Source: CAILHX01 sp964511385 (GTDB taxonomy: Bacteria > Pseudomonadota > Gammaproteobacteria > Burkholderiales > Methylophilaceae). From it: a DNA stretch of 64,000 bases. A program made the position numbers and the translations under genes. Below, in pieces: positions 42,967 through 51,198 of the stretch (position 1 is its first letter; each line of letters starts with the position of its first letter). The notes beneath the pieces are model-generated. The model had not been told where the DNA came from and searched no databases. It saw only the letters and a program-made list of their open reading frames with translations. Where the stretch lies: positions 248,001-312,000 of the forward strand of contig CAZEFE010000002.1 of the NCBI GenBank assembly GCA_964511385.1. The letters are read 5' to 3'.

Positions 42967-44297
42967 AACAGTTTTGGATGATAGTGGCATGCCTGTTGCT
43001 GGCGAATTTGCTATCCACAGGAGCCTGTGCCGAGGGTTATCCGCGCGAGGCTTATTCACATCCCGTCGCGGGGCTCGATGCCAATGCGCTGGATACGTTT
43101 TACCGCGGACGTACCGAGTTCCTGCAATCATGGGCGGTGCCGCCGGAAGGCGGTACTGTGGCGGGTCTGGGGCCGTTGTTCAACCGGATTTCCTGTGCTT
43201 CGTGCCACCAGAAAATGGGCCGTGGCCGTTCGCCGGATAGTCCAGACCAGCGCATGTTGTCCATGCTGGTGCGATTGTCGGTGCCGGGCAAGGGGCCGCA
43301 CGGCAGCCCGTTACCCCATCTGTCCTACGGCACGCAATTGAATGAAGAGGGCACTCCGGGTGTCCCGGGCGAGGGCAGGGCGGCTATTTACTGGCAGGAG
43401 TATACGGTACGCCTGAAAGACGGGACGGAAGTGAAGCTGCGCAAGCCCCGGCTGGAGTTCGTCGATCTGGCGTATGGGCCGGCCGACGGTATACTGGCTT
43501 CGCCGCGCGTTGGCCAGCCGGTTTACGGCCTCGGCCTGCTGGAGGCCGTGCCGTCGAGTACGCTGCAACGCATTGCCGCCGCTCAGAAAAAACAGGGGAT
43601 TCACGGCCGCTTCAACCGGGTGTGGGATGTGGTGCTGCAAAAGGAAGTACCGGGCCGTTTTGGCTGGAAGGCCAATAGCCCGACCCTGCCGCAGCAAATG
43701 GCCGAGGCTTTTCTGGGCGACCTGGGCGTGACTTCGACGCTGTTCCCCGATGCGCAGTGCGCGCCCCAGCAACATGCTTGCCGTGGCGCGGCGCAGGCAA
43801 AACCCCAACCTGAACTTTCCGCTGCACGCCTTGACGACATCGACTTCTTCACCGTGCACATTGCGCCGCCACCGCAGCGCAATGCCGATGACGTGCAAGT
43901 CATGCGCGGCAGCAAGCTGTTTGCCGCCATGGCTTGTGCTGCCTGCCATACGCCGCAACTCGTCACGGCTGCGCACCCGCGCTATCCGGCAACATTGCCG
44001 GCGCAGACCATCGCGCCATACACCGACCTGCTGCTGCATGACATGGGGTCGGGATTGGCCGATGGACGCCCCGATTTTCGCGCCAGCGGCAGCCAGTGGC
44101 GCACGCCGCCGCTATGGGGGGTCGGGCTGGTGCCGGTGGTCAACGGCCACAGCCAGTACCTGCATGATGGCCGCGCACGCAACCTGGAGGAAGCCGTGCT
44201 CTGGCATGGCGGGGAAGCGCGCCATGCACGCGACCGCTACATGGCTTTACCCAAGGAACAGCGGCAGGACTTGCTGGCGTTCTTGCAGTCCTTGTGA
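42963..44297 (+). CDS. Di-heme oxidoreductase (DHOR-type, c-type cytochrome)
   Basis: The 444-residue protein has a signal peptide (cut near STGACA, about residue 23). Two heme c attachment motifs are present, ISCASCHQKMGRG near residue 78 and MACAACHTPQL near 324. The spacing and the segments LPHLSYGTQLNEEG and HDMGSGLADGRPDFRASG fit the DHOR/DUF1111 family of periplasmic putative peroxidases. It is coupled to the solute-binding gene by ATGA and is followed by tonB. It may change the redox state of the imported species or of a chelator. That role is inferred. Confidence 0.88.
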   Translation: MKQFWMIVACLLLANLLSTGACAEGYPREAYSHPVAGLDANALDTFYRGRTEFLQSWAVPPEGGTVAGLGPLFNRISCASCHQKMGRGRSPDSPDQRMLSMLVRLSVPGKGPHGSPLPHLSYGTQLNEEGTPGVPGEGRAAIYWQEYTVRLKDGTEVKLRKPRLEFVDLAYGPADGILASPRVGQPVYGLGLLEAVPSSTLQRIAAAQKKQGIHGRFNRVWDVVLQKEVPGRFGWKANSPTLPQQMAEAFLGDLGVTSTLFPDAQCAPQQHACRGAAQAKPQPELSAARLDDIDFFTVHIAPPPQRNADDVQVMRGSKLFAAMACAACHTPQLVTAAHPRYPATLPAQTIAPYTDLLLHDMGSGLADGRPDFRASGSQWRTPPLWGVGLVPVVNGHSQYLHDGRARNLEEAVLWHGGEARHARDRYMALPKEQRQDLLAFLQSL

Positions 44298-44316
44298 AAC
44301 ATCACGCGAGTGATTG

Positions 44317-45000
44317 ATGAGTGGATATCATGAACATCAACGATTTCTGGCATCGCTGTTTTTTGCGTTGTTGGTTCATGTGGCAGCCGCTTTCATGCTG
44401 ATTCCGATGTTATCCCTGTCCAAGCTGGATGCCGAACCCAGGCCGCTCAGTGTCGTGATGTTGCAGCAAGAACAGCCGGCGGCATCGCGTGTGGTACAGA
44501 GCCGCCCGGAACCTGTGCATTTAAGACCCAAGCCGCACCAGACGATGCGGCTGCCGTCGATGATGGTTCTGCAAGATTCGCTACAGACCGTAGCCATGGA
44601 AACTATTCCTGCCCCGCCTCAGGCAGAGGCTCAGGAACCAGCGGCTGAAGTGGTCGCCACGGCTCCCTCCATCCCGCAACCGGCACCCGCTGCAGCGGCA
44701 TCACCGTCCGGCCCGGTAACGCCGCCGCAATTCAATGCGGATTACCTATCCAACCCGGCGCCGGAATATCCCGACGAATCGCGTGTACAACGCGAGGAAG
44801 GGGTGGTTTCGCTACGTGTCCATGTGACCGAAGCAGGCCGCCCGGACGAAATAACCATGCATCGCAGCAGCAGCTTTGCCCGCCTCGACCAGGCGTCAAT
44901 CGAGGCCGTCTGGCGCTGGAAGTTCGTTCCCGGGTATCAGGACGGCAAGGCTGTGGCGGCCTGGGTGATCGTCCCAATCCGTTTTACTTTGCGGAAATAA
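44317..45000 (+). CDS. TonB-family energy transducer
   Basis: The 227-residue protein has an N-terminal membrane anchor (FLASLFFALLVHVAAAFMLIPML, about 10-32). A Pro/Ala/Gln-rich periplasmic spacer follows, then a C-terminal TonB domain (YLSNPAPEYPDESRVQREEGVVSLRVHV, ASIEAVWRWKFVPGYQDGKAV). The anchor contains the SxxxH-like pattern of TonB (Ser/His helix face). No exbB/exbD genes are in the locus, so it must borrow them from elsewhere. It probably powers the receptor at 39397. ATG at 44317; a TTG codon sits directly before it. Confidence 0.9.
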   Translation: MSGYHEHQRFLASLFFALLVHVAAAFMLIPMLSLSKLDAEPRPLSVVMLQQEQPAASRVVQSRPEPVHLRPKPHQTMRLPSMMVLQDSLQTVAMETIPAPPQAEAQEPAAEVVATAPSIPQPAPAAAASPSGPVTPPQFNADYLSNPAPEYPDESRVQREEGVVSLRVHVTEAGRPDEITMHRSSSFARLDQASIEAVWRWKFVPGYQDGKAVAAWVIVPIRFTLRK

Positions 45001-45042
45001 AAACGTTACCGCAGGCCAGGAATTGCCTTGAAAGGAGTGAAA

Positions 45043-45390
45043 ATGTCCTATCCATGGAATACCTTGCTACCAAGGAAGTACCACAATAGCGTGGTACCGC
45101 CGATAGCATTCGAGCACCATGCCGAGCCGTCGCTGCGCGCGGACAAGATCATTGGTTTTGATGACAGCGGCAAGCGGTGTTTTTACTATCATTCCTTCCT
45201 GCTGGCCGAGGAAGGCTTTGACATTGACGAGTTTCCGATATTGATCGAAGCCTATTACGAGCGCGTTATTGCCTGGCGGCATCGGAAAGGCCACTGGATC
45301 AAACTCAAGAGTTATTCCGACAGGCTGGATCTCTGCAATAAGAAACTCACGACCCTGCCTGTGGAAATCAGCTTGGAAATGCCGCGCTGA
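45043..45390 (+). CDS. Small orphan protein of unknown function
   Basis: The 115-residue soluble protein has no recognised domain. It is rich in aromatic and charged residues (HAEPSLRADKIIGFDDSGKRCFYYHSFLLAEEGFD, YYERVIAWRHRKGHWIKLKSY). AAAGGAGTG before the ATG is a strong ribosome site, so it is a real gene. It follows tonB by 42 bp in the same direction and may belong to the receptor operon. It has no signal peptide. Confidence 0.6.
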   Translation: MSYPWNTLLPRKYHNSVVPPIAFEHHAEPSLRADKIIGFDDSGKRCFYYHSFLLAEEGFDIDEFPILIEAYYERVIAWRHRKGHWIKLKSYSDRLDLCNKKLTTLPVEISLEMPR

Positions 45391-45412
45391 CCGGGCACCG
45401 GCAGATGCCCGG
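45391..45412. terminator. Hairpin between convergent genes, possible terminator
   Basis: CCGGGCA (45391-45397) pairs with TGCCCGG (45406-45412) across an 8-base loop, between the convergent orphan gene and the Mop gene. No T run follows on either strand, so it is not a textbook intrinsic terminator. Confidence 0.35.
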
Positions 45413-45425
45413 TATCATCCGGGAA

Positions 45426-45848
45426 TTACGCCGCCAGAATGACCGAAGATGCCTTGAACACGGCACTGGCTGCCGTGCCTTCCTTGATGCCCAGTTCATT
45501 CACGGCATCGTGGGTAATCGTCGCGTAGACCGTTGCGCCGCTGGGCAAGGTGATCGCCACTTCCGAATTGATCTGGCCGTTGCTTACCTTGGAAACCTTG
45601 CCGGCCAGCACGTTGCGGGCGCTTAATGCCAGCCCGGCGGCCTCCGTCATCACCAGCACGGAGGATGCTTTGACCAGCACGTTGACCGCCTTGCCGGTGG
45701 CCAGCCCCAGGCGTTCCACGCTGCCTATGGTGACAATGGCGACCACCTTGTCGTTACCGCCGATCGAGATTTCGATTTCCGAGTTGACGCTGCCGGGTTT
45801 GATGGCGGAAATGGTGCCTTGGAAGATGTTTCTGGCGCTGATTTTCAT
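45426..45848 (-). CDS. Tandem Mop-domain molybdate-binding protein (molbindin)
   Basis: The 140-residue protein is two Mop domains in tandem. The first starts MKISARNIFQGTISAIKPG (1-67) and the second LSARNVLAGKVSKVSNGQ (about 73-140). Both end in VKASSVL or FKASSVIL, the hallmark of molbindins. It is closer in sequence to the ModE C-terminus than to the diverged TOBE protein at 37374. Such proteins bind molybdate in oligomeric rings and may store it. AAGGAAAG precedes the start on the minus strand. It faces away from the GIY-YIG gene across 120 bp. Confidence 0.92.
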   Translation of the reverse strand: MKISARNIFQGTISAIKPGSVNSEIEISIGGNDKVVAIVTIGSVERLGLATGKAVNVLVKASSVLVMTEAAGLALSARNVLAGKVSKVSNGQINSEVAITLPSGATVYATITHDAVNELGIKEGTAASAVFKASSVILAA

Positions 45849-45968
45849 GATGCTTTCCTTCAGTGGTTGTTAACGAGATGCGGACAGGCATAAAGTACGC
45901 TACTGCGTCAGTACATCTCAACCACAACGCCATGCGGAACGCGATATAGCCGGGTTGGAAACGAAATT

Positions 45969-46256
45969 TTGAGTATTTTGCACAAACGCTGGTTTTTATA
46001 CCTGATCGAATGCCAGGATGGCAGCATTTACACGGGCATCACCGTGGATGTTGCCGCCCGTTATGCCGCGCACGAACAAGGAAAAGGCGCGCGTTACACG
46101 CGCTCGCATCCGCCCCGGGCGTTGCTGGCGGTGGTTGAGTGTCCTGACCGCTCGGCAGCTTCCAAGGCGGAATATGCGATCAAGCAATTGTCTGCAACAG
46201 AGAAGCGGGAATTCGTGGGTGGCTTGCCTGCAAGCCAATGCGGTAAAGGTAACTGA
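45969..46256 (+). CDS. GIY-YIG nuclease-superfamily protein (YhbQ-like)
   Basis: The 95-residue protein has the GIY-YIG core FLYLIECQDGSIYTGITVDVAARYAAH with both Tyr residues, and the catalytic Arg/Glu region (ARYTRSHPP, SAASKAEYAIKQL). This matches the small UPF0213/YhbQ group. There is no ATG before the domain; TTG at 45969 or 45978 must serve as start. Function of the group is poorly known, with DNA-repair links proposed. Confidence 0.85.
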   Translation: MSILHKRWFLYLIECQDGSIYTGITVDVAARYAAHEQGKGARYTRSHPPRALLAVVECPDRSAASKAEYAIKQLSATEKREFVGGLPASQCGKGN

Positions 46257-46360
46257 TTTATCTAATATTTTCAGTCCTATCCGTGCAATCACGTATCGAC
46301 AGATTCAGTGAGGCGGCGCATCATCCTCGCCAAGCCGATCCAACAACAAGGAGAAAAACC

Positions 46361-46570
46361 ATGCCTGCCCATACCTACAAATTAATCGAATTGGTTGGTT
46401 CCTCAACCGTCAGCAGCGATGATGCCATCAAGACCGCAATTGCCAAGGCGGCATTGACCGTCAAACACCTGAACTGGTTTGAAGTGGTGGAAACGCGCGG
46501 CCATATCGTGGATGGTAAGGTTGCGCATTTCCAGGTCACCCTCAAGGTTGGTTTCAGGATCGAGGACTGA
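46361..46570 (+). CDS. Dodecin (flavin-binding dodecamer protein)
   Basis: The 69-residue protein is full-length for the family and has AHTYKLIELVGSSTVSSDDAIKTAI. The flavin-stacking Trp is in LNWFEVVETRGHI (residue 38 region), and the C-terminus is FQVTLKVGFRIED. Dodecins form hollow 12-mers that hold flavins. AAGGAG precedes the ATG at 46361. Confidence 0.93.
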   Translation: MPAHTYKLIELVGSSTVSSDDAIKTAIAKAALTVKHLNWFEVVETRGHIVDGKVAHFQVTLKVGFRIED

Positions 46571-46585
46571 GTGCCGATCCACAAC

Positions 46586-46618
46586 AAAAAGCCCCGATCA
46601 ACAGTATCGGGGCTTTTT
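46586..46618. terminator. Bidirectional rho-independent terminator
   Basis: AAAAAGCCCCGAT and ATCGGGGCTTTTT form a long perfect stem with a 7-base loop, with T runs on both strands. It lies between the convergent dodecin and sodB genes and can end both transcripts. Confidence 0.92.
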
Positions 46619-46639
46619 GTTTACTACGTCTGATCCGGA

Positions 46640-47221
46640 CTAGGCGGCGAAGTTGGCTGCGACAAAGTTCCAGTTGACGATGTTCCAGAACTTTTCGACG
46701 TAGCCGGCGCGGGCGTTGCGATAGTCGATGTAGTAGGCGTGCTCCCACACATCGCACGTCAGCAATGGCTTGGCATCGCCGGTCAGCGGCGTGGCGGCGT
46801 TGCTGGTGGAAACCAGGTCAAGTGAGCCGTCAGCCTTCTTCACCAGCCAGGCCCAGCCAGAACCAAAGGTGGTAATGGCGGTTTGGGTAAAGGCTTTCTT
46901 GAATTCATCGAAAGACCCCCACTTGGCGTTGATGGCATCCGCCAGTGCACCGGCAGGAGCTCCGCCGCCATTGGGGCTGAGGCCGTTCCAGTAGAAGGTG
47001 TGGTTCCACACTTGGGCGGCGTTGTTGAAAATTCCGCCGGAGGATTTTTTCACGATGTCCTCCAGGCTGGCGTTCTCGAATTCGGTGCCTTTGATCAGGT
47101 TGTTGAGGTTGGTAACGTAGGTTTGGTGGTGCTTGCCGTAGTGGAATTCGATGGTTTCCGCGGAAATGTGTGGTTCCAAGGCATTCTTGGCATAAGGCAG
47201 GTCAGGTAGTTTGTGCTCCAT
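46640..47221 (-). CDS. sodB: Iron superoxide dismutase
   Basis: SodB removes superoxide in the cytoplasm. The 193-residue protein has metal ligands at His in FHYGKHHQTYV (about 27), His in QVWNHTFYWN (about 74), and Asp/His in DVWEHAYYIDY (about 157/161). The FGSGWAWLV segment and length fit the iron form. TGGAG lies upstream of the ATG on the minus strand. The 197 bp to the tRNA-Asn gene contain its promoter region and the tRNA terminator. Confidence 0.95.
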   Translation of the reverse strand: MEHKLPDLPYAKNALEPHISAETIEFHYGKHHQTYVTNLNNLIKGTEFENASLEDIVKKSSGGIFNNAAQVWNHTFYWNGLSPNGGGAPAGALADAINAKWGSFDEFKKAFTQTAITTFGSGWAWLVKKADGSLDLVSTSNAATPLTGDAKPLLTCDVWEHAYYIDYRNARAGYVEKFWNIVNWNFVAANFAA

Positions 47222-47384
47222 TTGTTACTCCATAGGATTAAAGTTGAAAAAACCGTGATGTACTGAATAATGAAACCGGTGTTCATCAATGCATTTGTGA
47301 ATGCGGTTATTCTACCACCATGGTTGCGCGGCTTTGCAAAAGGAGGCCCGCCACAAGCCAGGGAAACGCTGGTGACGGATAAAG

Positions 47385-47415
47385 AAAAAGCCCTGCATTT
47401 CTGCAGGGCTTTTTT
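47385..47415 (-). terminator. Rho-independent terminator of tRNA-Asn
   Basis: The stem AAAAAGCCCTGCA / TGCAGGGCTTTTT has a 4-base loop and T runs on both strands. It is placed directly after the 3' end of the minus-strand tRNA-Asn gene. Confidence 0.9.
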
Positions 47416-47418
47416 GTC

Positions 47419-47494
47419 TGGCTCCCCGACCTGGGCTCGAACCAGGGACACACGGATTAACAGTCCGTTGCTCTACCGACTGAGCTATCGGGGA
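47419..47494 (-). tRNA. tRNA-Asn (anticodon GTT)
   Basis: The 76-nt cloverleaf has acceptor TCCCCGA paired with TCGGGGA, D arm AGCTCAGTCGGTAGAGC, and anticodon loop CTGTTAA with GTT. The T arm has GGTTCGAGCCC, and the 3' GCCA is encoded. It has its own promoter and terminator. Confidence 0.97.
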
Positions 47495-47509
47495 ATTCAA
47501 GAAGGCGCA

Positions 47510-47538
47510 ATAATAATGGCTCGCAGGCGTTTGGTCAA
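47510..47538 (-). promoter_or_regulatory. Sigma-70 promoter of tRNA-Asn
   Basis: On the minus strand TTGACC (complement of 47533-47538) is followed after exactly 17 bases by TATTAT (complement of 47510-47515), then a GC-rich discriminator (TGCGCC). The expected start falls close to the tRNA 5' end. Confidence 0.78.
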
Positions 47539-47579
47539 CCGTGAATGGCCAAAATTTATGTCATTTTCAGGAGAGTGTC

Positions 47580-48908
47580 ATGCACAAGAAAAAATTACTT
47601 TTTATTATCGTGGGGTTAGTGGCGACGCTGCTACTCGCGCCGCTGCTGATACCTACCTCCAGTTACCTGAAACAGGTTGAGCAGATTGCTTCGGAGAAAA
47701 CCGGGCAACCGGTTGTGGTGGGCTCGCTACGGCTGGCGATCCTGCCTACGCCGCGGGTCAATGTCGGTGATTTGCGCATAGGCAAGGATAACGATCTGAC
47801 GGTGGCATCCATCGCGGTGCTGCCTGAAATCAGCAGCCTGTTTTCAGCGCAGAAAGTACTGGCTAGCGTGAGGCTTGAGCATGTCACCGTGAAAAAGTCG
47901 GCATTGGACCTGCTGTCGGCGATGCCGGCCTCGAAGGGGTCTGTCGCGCTGCTGGTGCGCAAAATCAGTGTGCAGGATCTGCAATTGGTGTGGGACGATA
48001 AACTCAAACTGCCGGCGATGAATGTGGATATGGGGCTGGGCGACGAGAACAAGCTGGAGACCGCCAGGCTGACGACCAGCGACGGCAAGCTGAACATTCT
48101 GGCCAAACCGGCAGCGTCCGGCACCGCCATCTCGCTGAATGCGCAGCAATGGGTGCTGCCGGTCGGTGTCCCGGTCAAATTCGATCGTCTGGTTTCTGAG
48201 ATGACGTTACAAGGCTCGCACCTGAATGTGTCGTCGCTGGAGGCGGGGTTATACAAGGGCACGTTGTCCGCCACCGCGGAGGCCGACTGGGGCAAGGCGC
48301 TGCAATTGGGCGGCAAATTCAAGACCAGGAATATCGAGGTGGGTGATGCTGCGCGCCTGTTCAGCCCCAAGCCTTTGCTGAGCGGGCGCTTGAGCGGGGA
48401 TGGCGATTTCAAGGCGGCCGGCAAGCCAAATACGGCGCTGGCCGATCAACTGGCGCTCAACTATACCTTCGACATCAACCAGGGTGTGCTGCATGGCGTG
48501 GATCTGGCCAAAGCGGCGACCTTGCTGCTGCGATCCAACGAGCAGGGCGGCGAAACCCGGTTCGATGAACTGAAAGGGGTGTTGCATACTTCCGGCAAGC
48601 AAATCGAGGTCAAGTCGCTCAAGGTGGCTTCCGGCTTGCTGGCGGCGAATGGTAACGTCAAGGTAAGCCCGGCAAAACAGCTTTCCGGGGTGGTTGAAGT
48701 CGAACTGAAAAAAGGCGTGACGCTGGTGGCGGTGCCGCTGGAAGTATCTGGAACCCTGGACCAGCCATCCATCCAGCCGACCAAGGCCGCTTTGGCCGGT
48801 GCGGCGGTGGGTACCGGCGTGCTCGGGCCGGGGGTGGGTACGGCGTTGGGGGTGAAGGCCGCTACCGGCGTGGAGAAGCTGAAAGGCCTGTTCGGCGGGA
48901 AGAAATAG
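47580..48908 (+). CDS. AsmA-family inner-membrane/periplasmic protein
   Basis: The 442-residue protein has an N-terminal membrane anchor (KLLFIIVGLVATLLLAPLLIP). A large periplasmic part follows with the AsmA start pattern (YLKQVEQIASEKTGQPVVVGSLRLAILPTPRVNVGDL). Later it has the LSGRLSGDGDFKAAGK and LNYTFDINQGVLHGVDL segments of the AsmA C-terminal domain. The family (AsmA, TamB, YhdP) is linked to phospholipid transport and outer-membrane assembly. It is shorter than E. coli AsmA (about 617). CAGGAGAG precedes the ATG. It converges on the next gene with 2 bp between stops. Confidence 0.85.
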   Translation: MHKKKLLFIIVGLVATLLLAPLLIPTSSYLKQVEQIASEKTGQPVVVGSLRLAILPTPRVNVGDLRIGKDNDLTVASIAVLPEISSLFSAQKVLASVRLEHVTVKKSALDLLSAMPASKGSVALLVRKISVQDLQLVWDDKLKLPAMNVDMGLGDENKLETARLTTSDGKLNILAKPAASGTAISLNAQQWVLPVGVPVKFDRLVSEMTLQGSHLNVSSLEAGLYKGTLSATAEADWGKALQLGGKFKTRNIEVGDAARLFSPKPLLSGRLSGDGDFKAAGKPNTALADQLALNYTFDINQGVLHGVDLAKAATLLLRSNEQGGETRFDELKGVLHTSGKQIEVKSLKVASGLLAANGNVKVSPAKQLSGVVEVELKKGVTLVAVPLEVSGTLDQPSIQPTKAALAGAAVGTGVLGPGVGTALGVKAATGVEKLKGLFGGKK

Positions 48909-48910
48909 GG

Positions 48911-49912
48911 TTACAGCCTGACCAACTGCCCGGATGCCGCGGACTTCAATACCGCGGCGATGGTGCGGCAGTTGGCCTTGGCATCCGCCAGCGAAAGCAG
49001 GGGGGCTTTGCCGTTCAGCACGCAGTCGCTGAAATGCTCGATTTCCAGCCGGAAGTGGTTGGCCGGCAGCAATTGTTCCTCGCCGCGACGGCCATCTTCG
49101 GTTGACCAGGAAATGACGGGGACATCGCCCGGCAATTGCCAGACGGTGTGGCATTTGATGCTGCCCTTGTTGCCGGTGATTTCGTATTCAGAGCGGCGCG
49201 AGCATTCGAAGCTGATGTCGAAATGGCCGCGTTTGCCATTGCCGAAATCCAGCAGCGCGCTGGTGGTGATGTCGGCGCCGGTTTCTGCGTATTTCGCCAT
49301 GCCGATGACGCTGATCGGTTCGCTGTCAAACCACATACGTAGGGAGTGCACGGCATACGGGCCGATATCCCACATCGCGCCGCCGCCGGCATCGGTGTCC
49401 TGTGCCAGGCGGTACATGCGCGCCGGGCGCATCATGAAAGAATAAGCGGTACGGACGTAAAACACTTCGCCGATCAGGCCGGAGTTGACCAACTCCTGCA
49501 CCCGCGCGTGTTGCGGGTGGAATCGGTACATAAAACCTTCCATCACCGTGACGTTGTGCTTTTGCGCGGCGGCTTCGATGGCCTCGATTTCCGCCAGCGT
49601 AATCGCCATCGGTTTTTCGATCAGCACATGCTTGCCGGCGGCAATGGCCTTGAGCGCCCATGCGCCGTGTTCGTGGTTGGCCATGGGCAGGTAGATGGCC
49701 TGCACCTCGGCATCGTTCAGCAGTGCGTCCAGATCGTCATAGGTACGGACATCGGATGTTTTGGGGGCGTATTTTTGCAGCGTTTCGGCGGCGGCACCCG
49801 GGCGGCGGCTGGCAATGGCAACCAGTTCGGCGTTGGATGCTTCCACAATCGCCGGCAGCAGGCGCTCGTTGACGCGCGCGGCGCCCAGGATGCCCCAGCG
49901 CAGCTTGCTCAT
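48911..49912 (-). CDS. Gfo/Idh/MocA-family NAD(P)-dependent oxidoreductase
   Basis: The 333-residue protein has the N-terminal Rossmann motif RWGILGAARVNERLLPAI and the catalytic EKPMAIT segment (Lys in VLIEKPMA) near residue 95. The substrate domain starts MEGFMYRFHPQHARVQELV, and GGGAMWDIGPYAVHSLR is typical of glucose-fructose oxidoreductase and dimeric dihydrodiol dehydrogenase relatives. The ATG at 49912 overlaps the aminotransferase stop (ATGA). A much longer upstream frame lies inside that gene and is not real. The sugar substrate is unknown. Confidence 0.88.
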   Translation of the reverse strand: MSKLRWGILGAARVNERLLPAIVEASNAELVAIASRRPGAAAETLQKYAPKTSDVRTYDDLDALLNDAEVQAIYLPMANHEHGAWALKAIAAGKHVLIEKPMAITLAEIEAIEAAAQKHNVTVMEGFMYRFHPQHARVQELVNSGLIGEVFYVRTAYSFMMRPARMYRLAQDTDAGGGAMWDIGPYAVHSLRMWFDSEPISVIGMAKYAETGADITTSALLDFGNGKRGHFDISFECSRRSEYEITGNKGSIKCHTVWQLPGDVPVISWSTEDGRRGEEQLLPANHFRLEIEHFSDCVLNGKAPLLSLADAKANCRTIAAVLKSAASGQLVRL

Positions 49913-51102
49913 GCGAGCGCCTTTTCGATGCGATCCAGCGCGTTTTTCAGGTTGTCCATGGAAGTGGCGAAGGAAATACGGAAATAGCCTTCGGCGCCAA
50001 AGGCTGAGCCGGGAACCACGGCCACGCCGACGGTTTCCAGCAGGTAGTCGGACAGCGCCAGGTCGGTGGCCTCCTTGATCTTGCCGGCCGCATGCAACTT
50101 GGCGATGGCGGGGCGTGCGTCGGGGAAGGCATAAAACGCGCCGCCGGCCTTGATGCACTTGAGGCCGGGAATCTGGTTGAAGCGGTTGACCACGAACTCA
50201 TGGCGCTCGCGGAACGCCTTCACCATCGGGGCTATGCAGCCCTGGTCACCCTCCAGCGCGGCTTGCGCGGCTACCTGCGAAATGGAGGTGGGGTTGGAAG
50301 TGCTTTGGGATTGCAGGATTTCCATCGCCTTGATGATCTTGGCCGGACCGGCGGCATAGCCGATGCGCCAGCCGGTCATGGAGTAAGCCTTGGATACGCC
50401 GTTCAGCACAATGGTGCGGTCCTTCAGTTCCGGCGTGGCATTAAGGATGTTGACGAAGGGCGCGCCGGTAAGGTTGACGTGTTCGTACATGTCGTCCGTG
50501 GCAATCAGCACGCGCGGATGTTTTTTCAGCACCTCGCCCAGCGCCTTCAGCTCTTCCAGCGTGTATACCGAACCGGTAGGGTTGGAGGGAGAGTTGATGA
50601 AGAACAGCTTGGTTTGCGGCGTAATCGCGGCTTCCAGTTGCGCGGGGGTCAGCTTGAAATCCTGCTCGATGCCGCATTCCACGATCACCGGCCTGGCTTC
50701 GGCAACGATGGCGATGTCGGCATAAGACACCCAGTACGGCGCCGGGATCACCACCTCGTCGCCGGCATCCAGTACCGCCAGCGCCAGGTTGAAGATGCAC
50801 TGCTTGCCGCCGACGCCGACGATGACTTCGTTCACCGTGTAGTCAAAGCCGTTTTCGCGCTTGAACTTTTCGACAATGGCCTTCTTCAGGCCGGGGATGC
50901 CACCTACCGGGGTGTACTTGGTGAAACCGCTGTCGATGGCTTTTTTCGCCGCATCCTTGATGTGCTGCGGGGTGTCGAAATCCGGTTCGCCGGCGCCGAG
51001 GCCGATGATGTCGCGGCCTTCTGCTTTCAGTTTGGCGGCACGGGCGGTGACGGCGAGGGTGGGGGATTCCTTGATGGCTTGAACGCGGCGGGAGAGTTCC
51101 AA
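49909..51102 (-). CDS. Class I aspartate/aromatic aminotransferase
   Basis: The 397-residue PLP enzyme starts LSRRVQAIKESPTLAVTARA. It contains GLGAGEPDFDTPQHIKDAA, the INSPSNPTGSVY loop, the PLP-binding Lys in LNGVSKAYSMTGWRIGYAAG (about 237) and the C-terminal Arg in FRISFATS. The sequence fits the subgroup Ib aspartate aminotransferase of many bacteria. It is first in a two-gene minus-strand operon with the Gfo/Idh/MocA gene. Confidence 0.93.
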   Translation of the reverse strand: MELSRRVQAIKESPTLAVTARAAKLKAEGRDIIGLGAGEPDFDTPQHIKDAAKKAIDSGFTKYTPVGGIPGLKKAIVEKFKRENGFDYTVNEVIVGVGGKQCIFNLALAVLDAGDEVVIPAPYWVSYADIAIVAEARPVIVECGIEQDFKLTPAQLEAAITPQTKLFFINSPSNPTGSVYTLEELKALGEVLKKHPRVLIATDDMYEHVNLTGAPFVNILNATPELKDRTIVLNGVSKAYSMTGWRIGYAAGPAKIIKAMEILQSQSTSNPTSISQVAAQAALEGDQGCIAPMVKAFRERHEFVVNRFNQIPGLKCIKAGGAFYAFPDARPAIAKLHAAGKIKEATDLALSDYLLETVGVAVVPGSAFGAEGYFRISFATSMDNLKNALDRIEKALA

Positions 51103-51198
51103 AATCTGAGTCCTTGCAGGGTGGGTAAATTGATGAATTTAGCGTGATTTTACCGGCAAACCGGCTGCAGATAAACCCTGGCAGGATTCATGGCTTCG

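Noticed and set aside
45942..45966. Possible fourth ModE box before the minus-strand molbindin gene
   Set aside because: Only one half-site (CGATATA) is present. The second half TTTATTGCGA is missing at the expected distance, so the match is too weak to claim.
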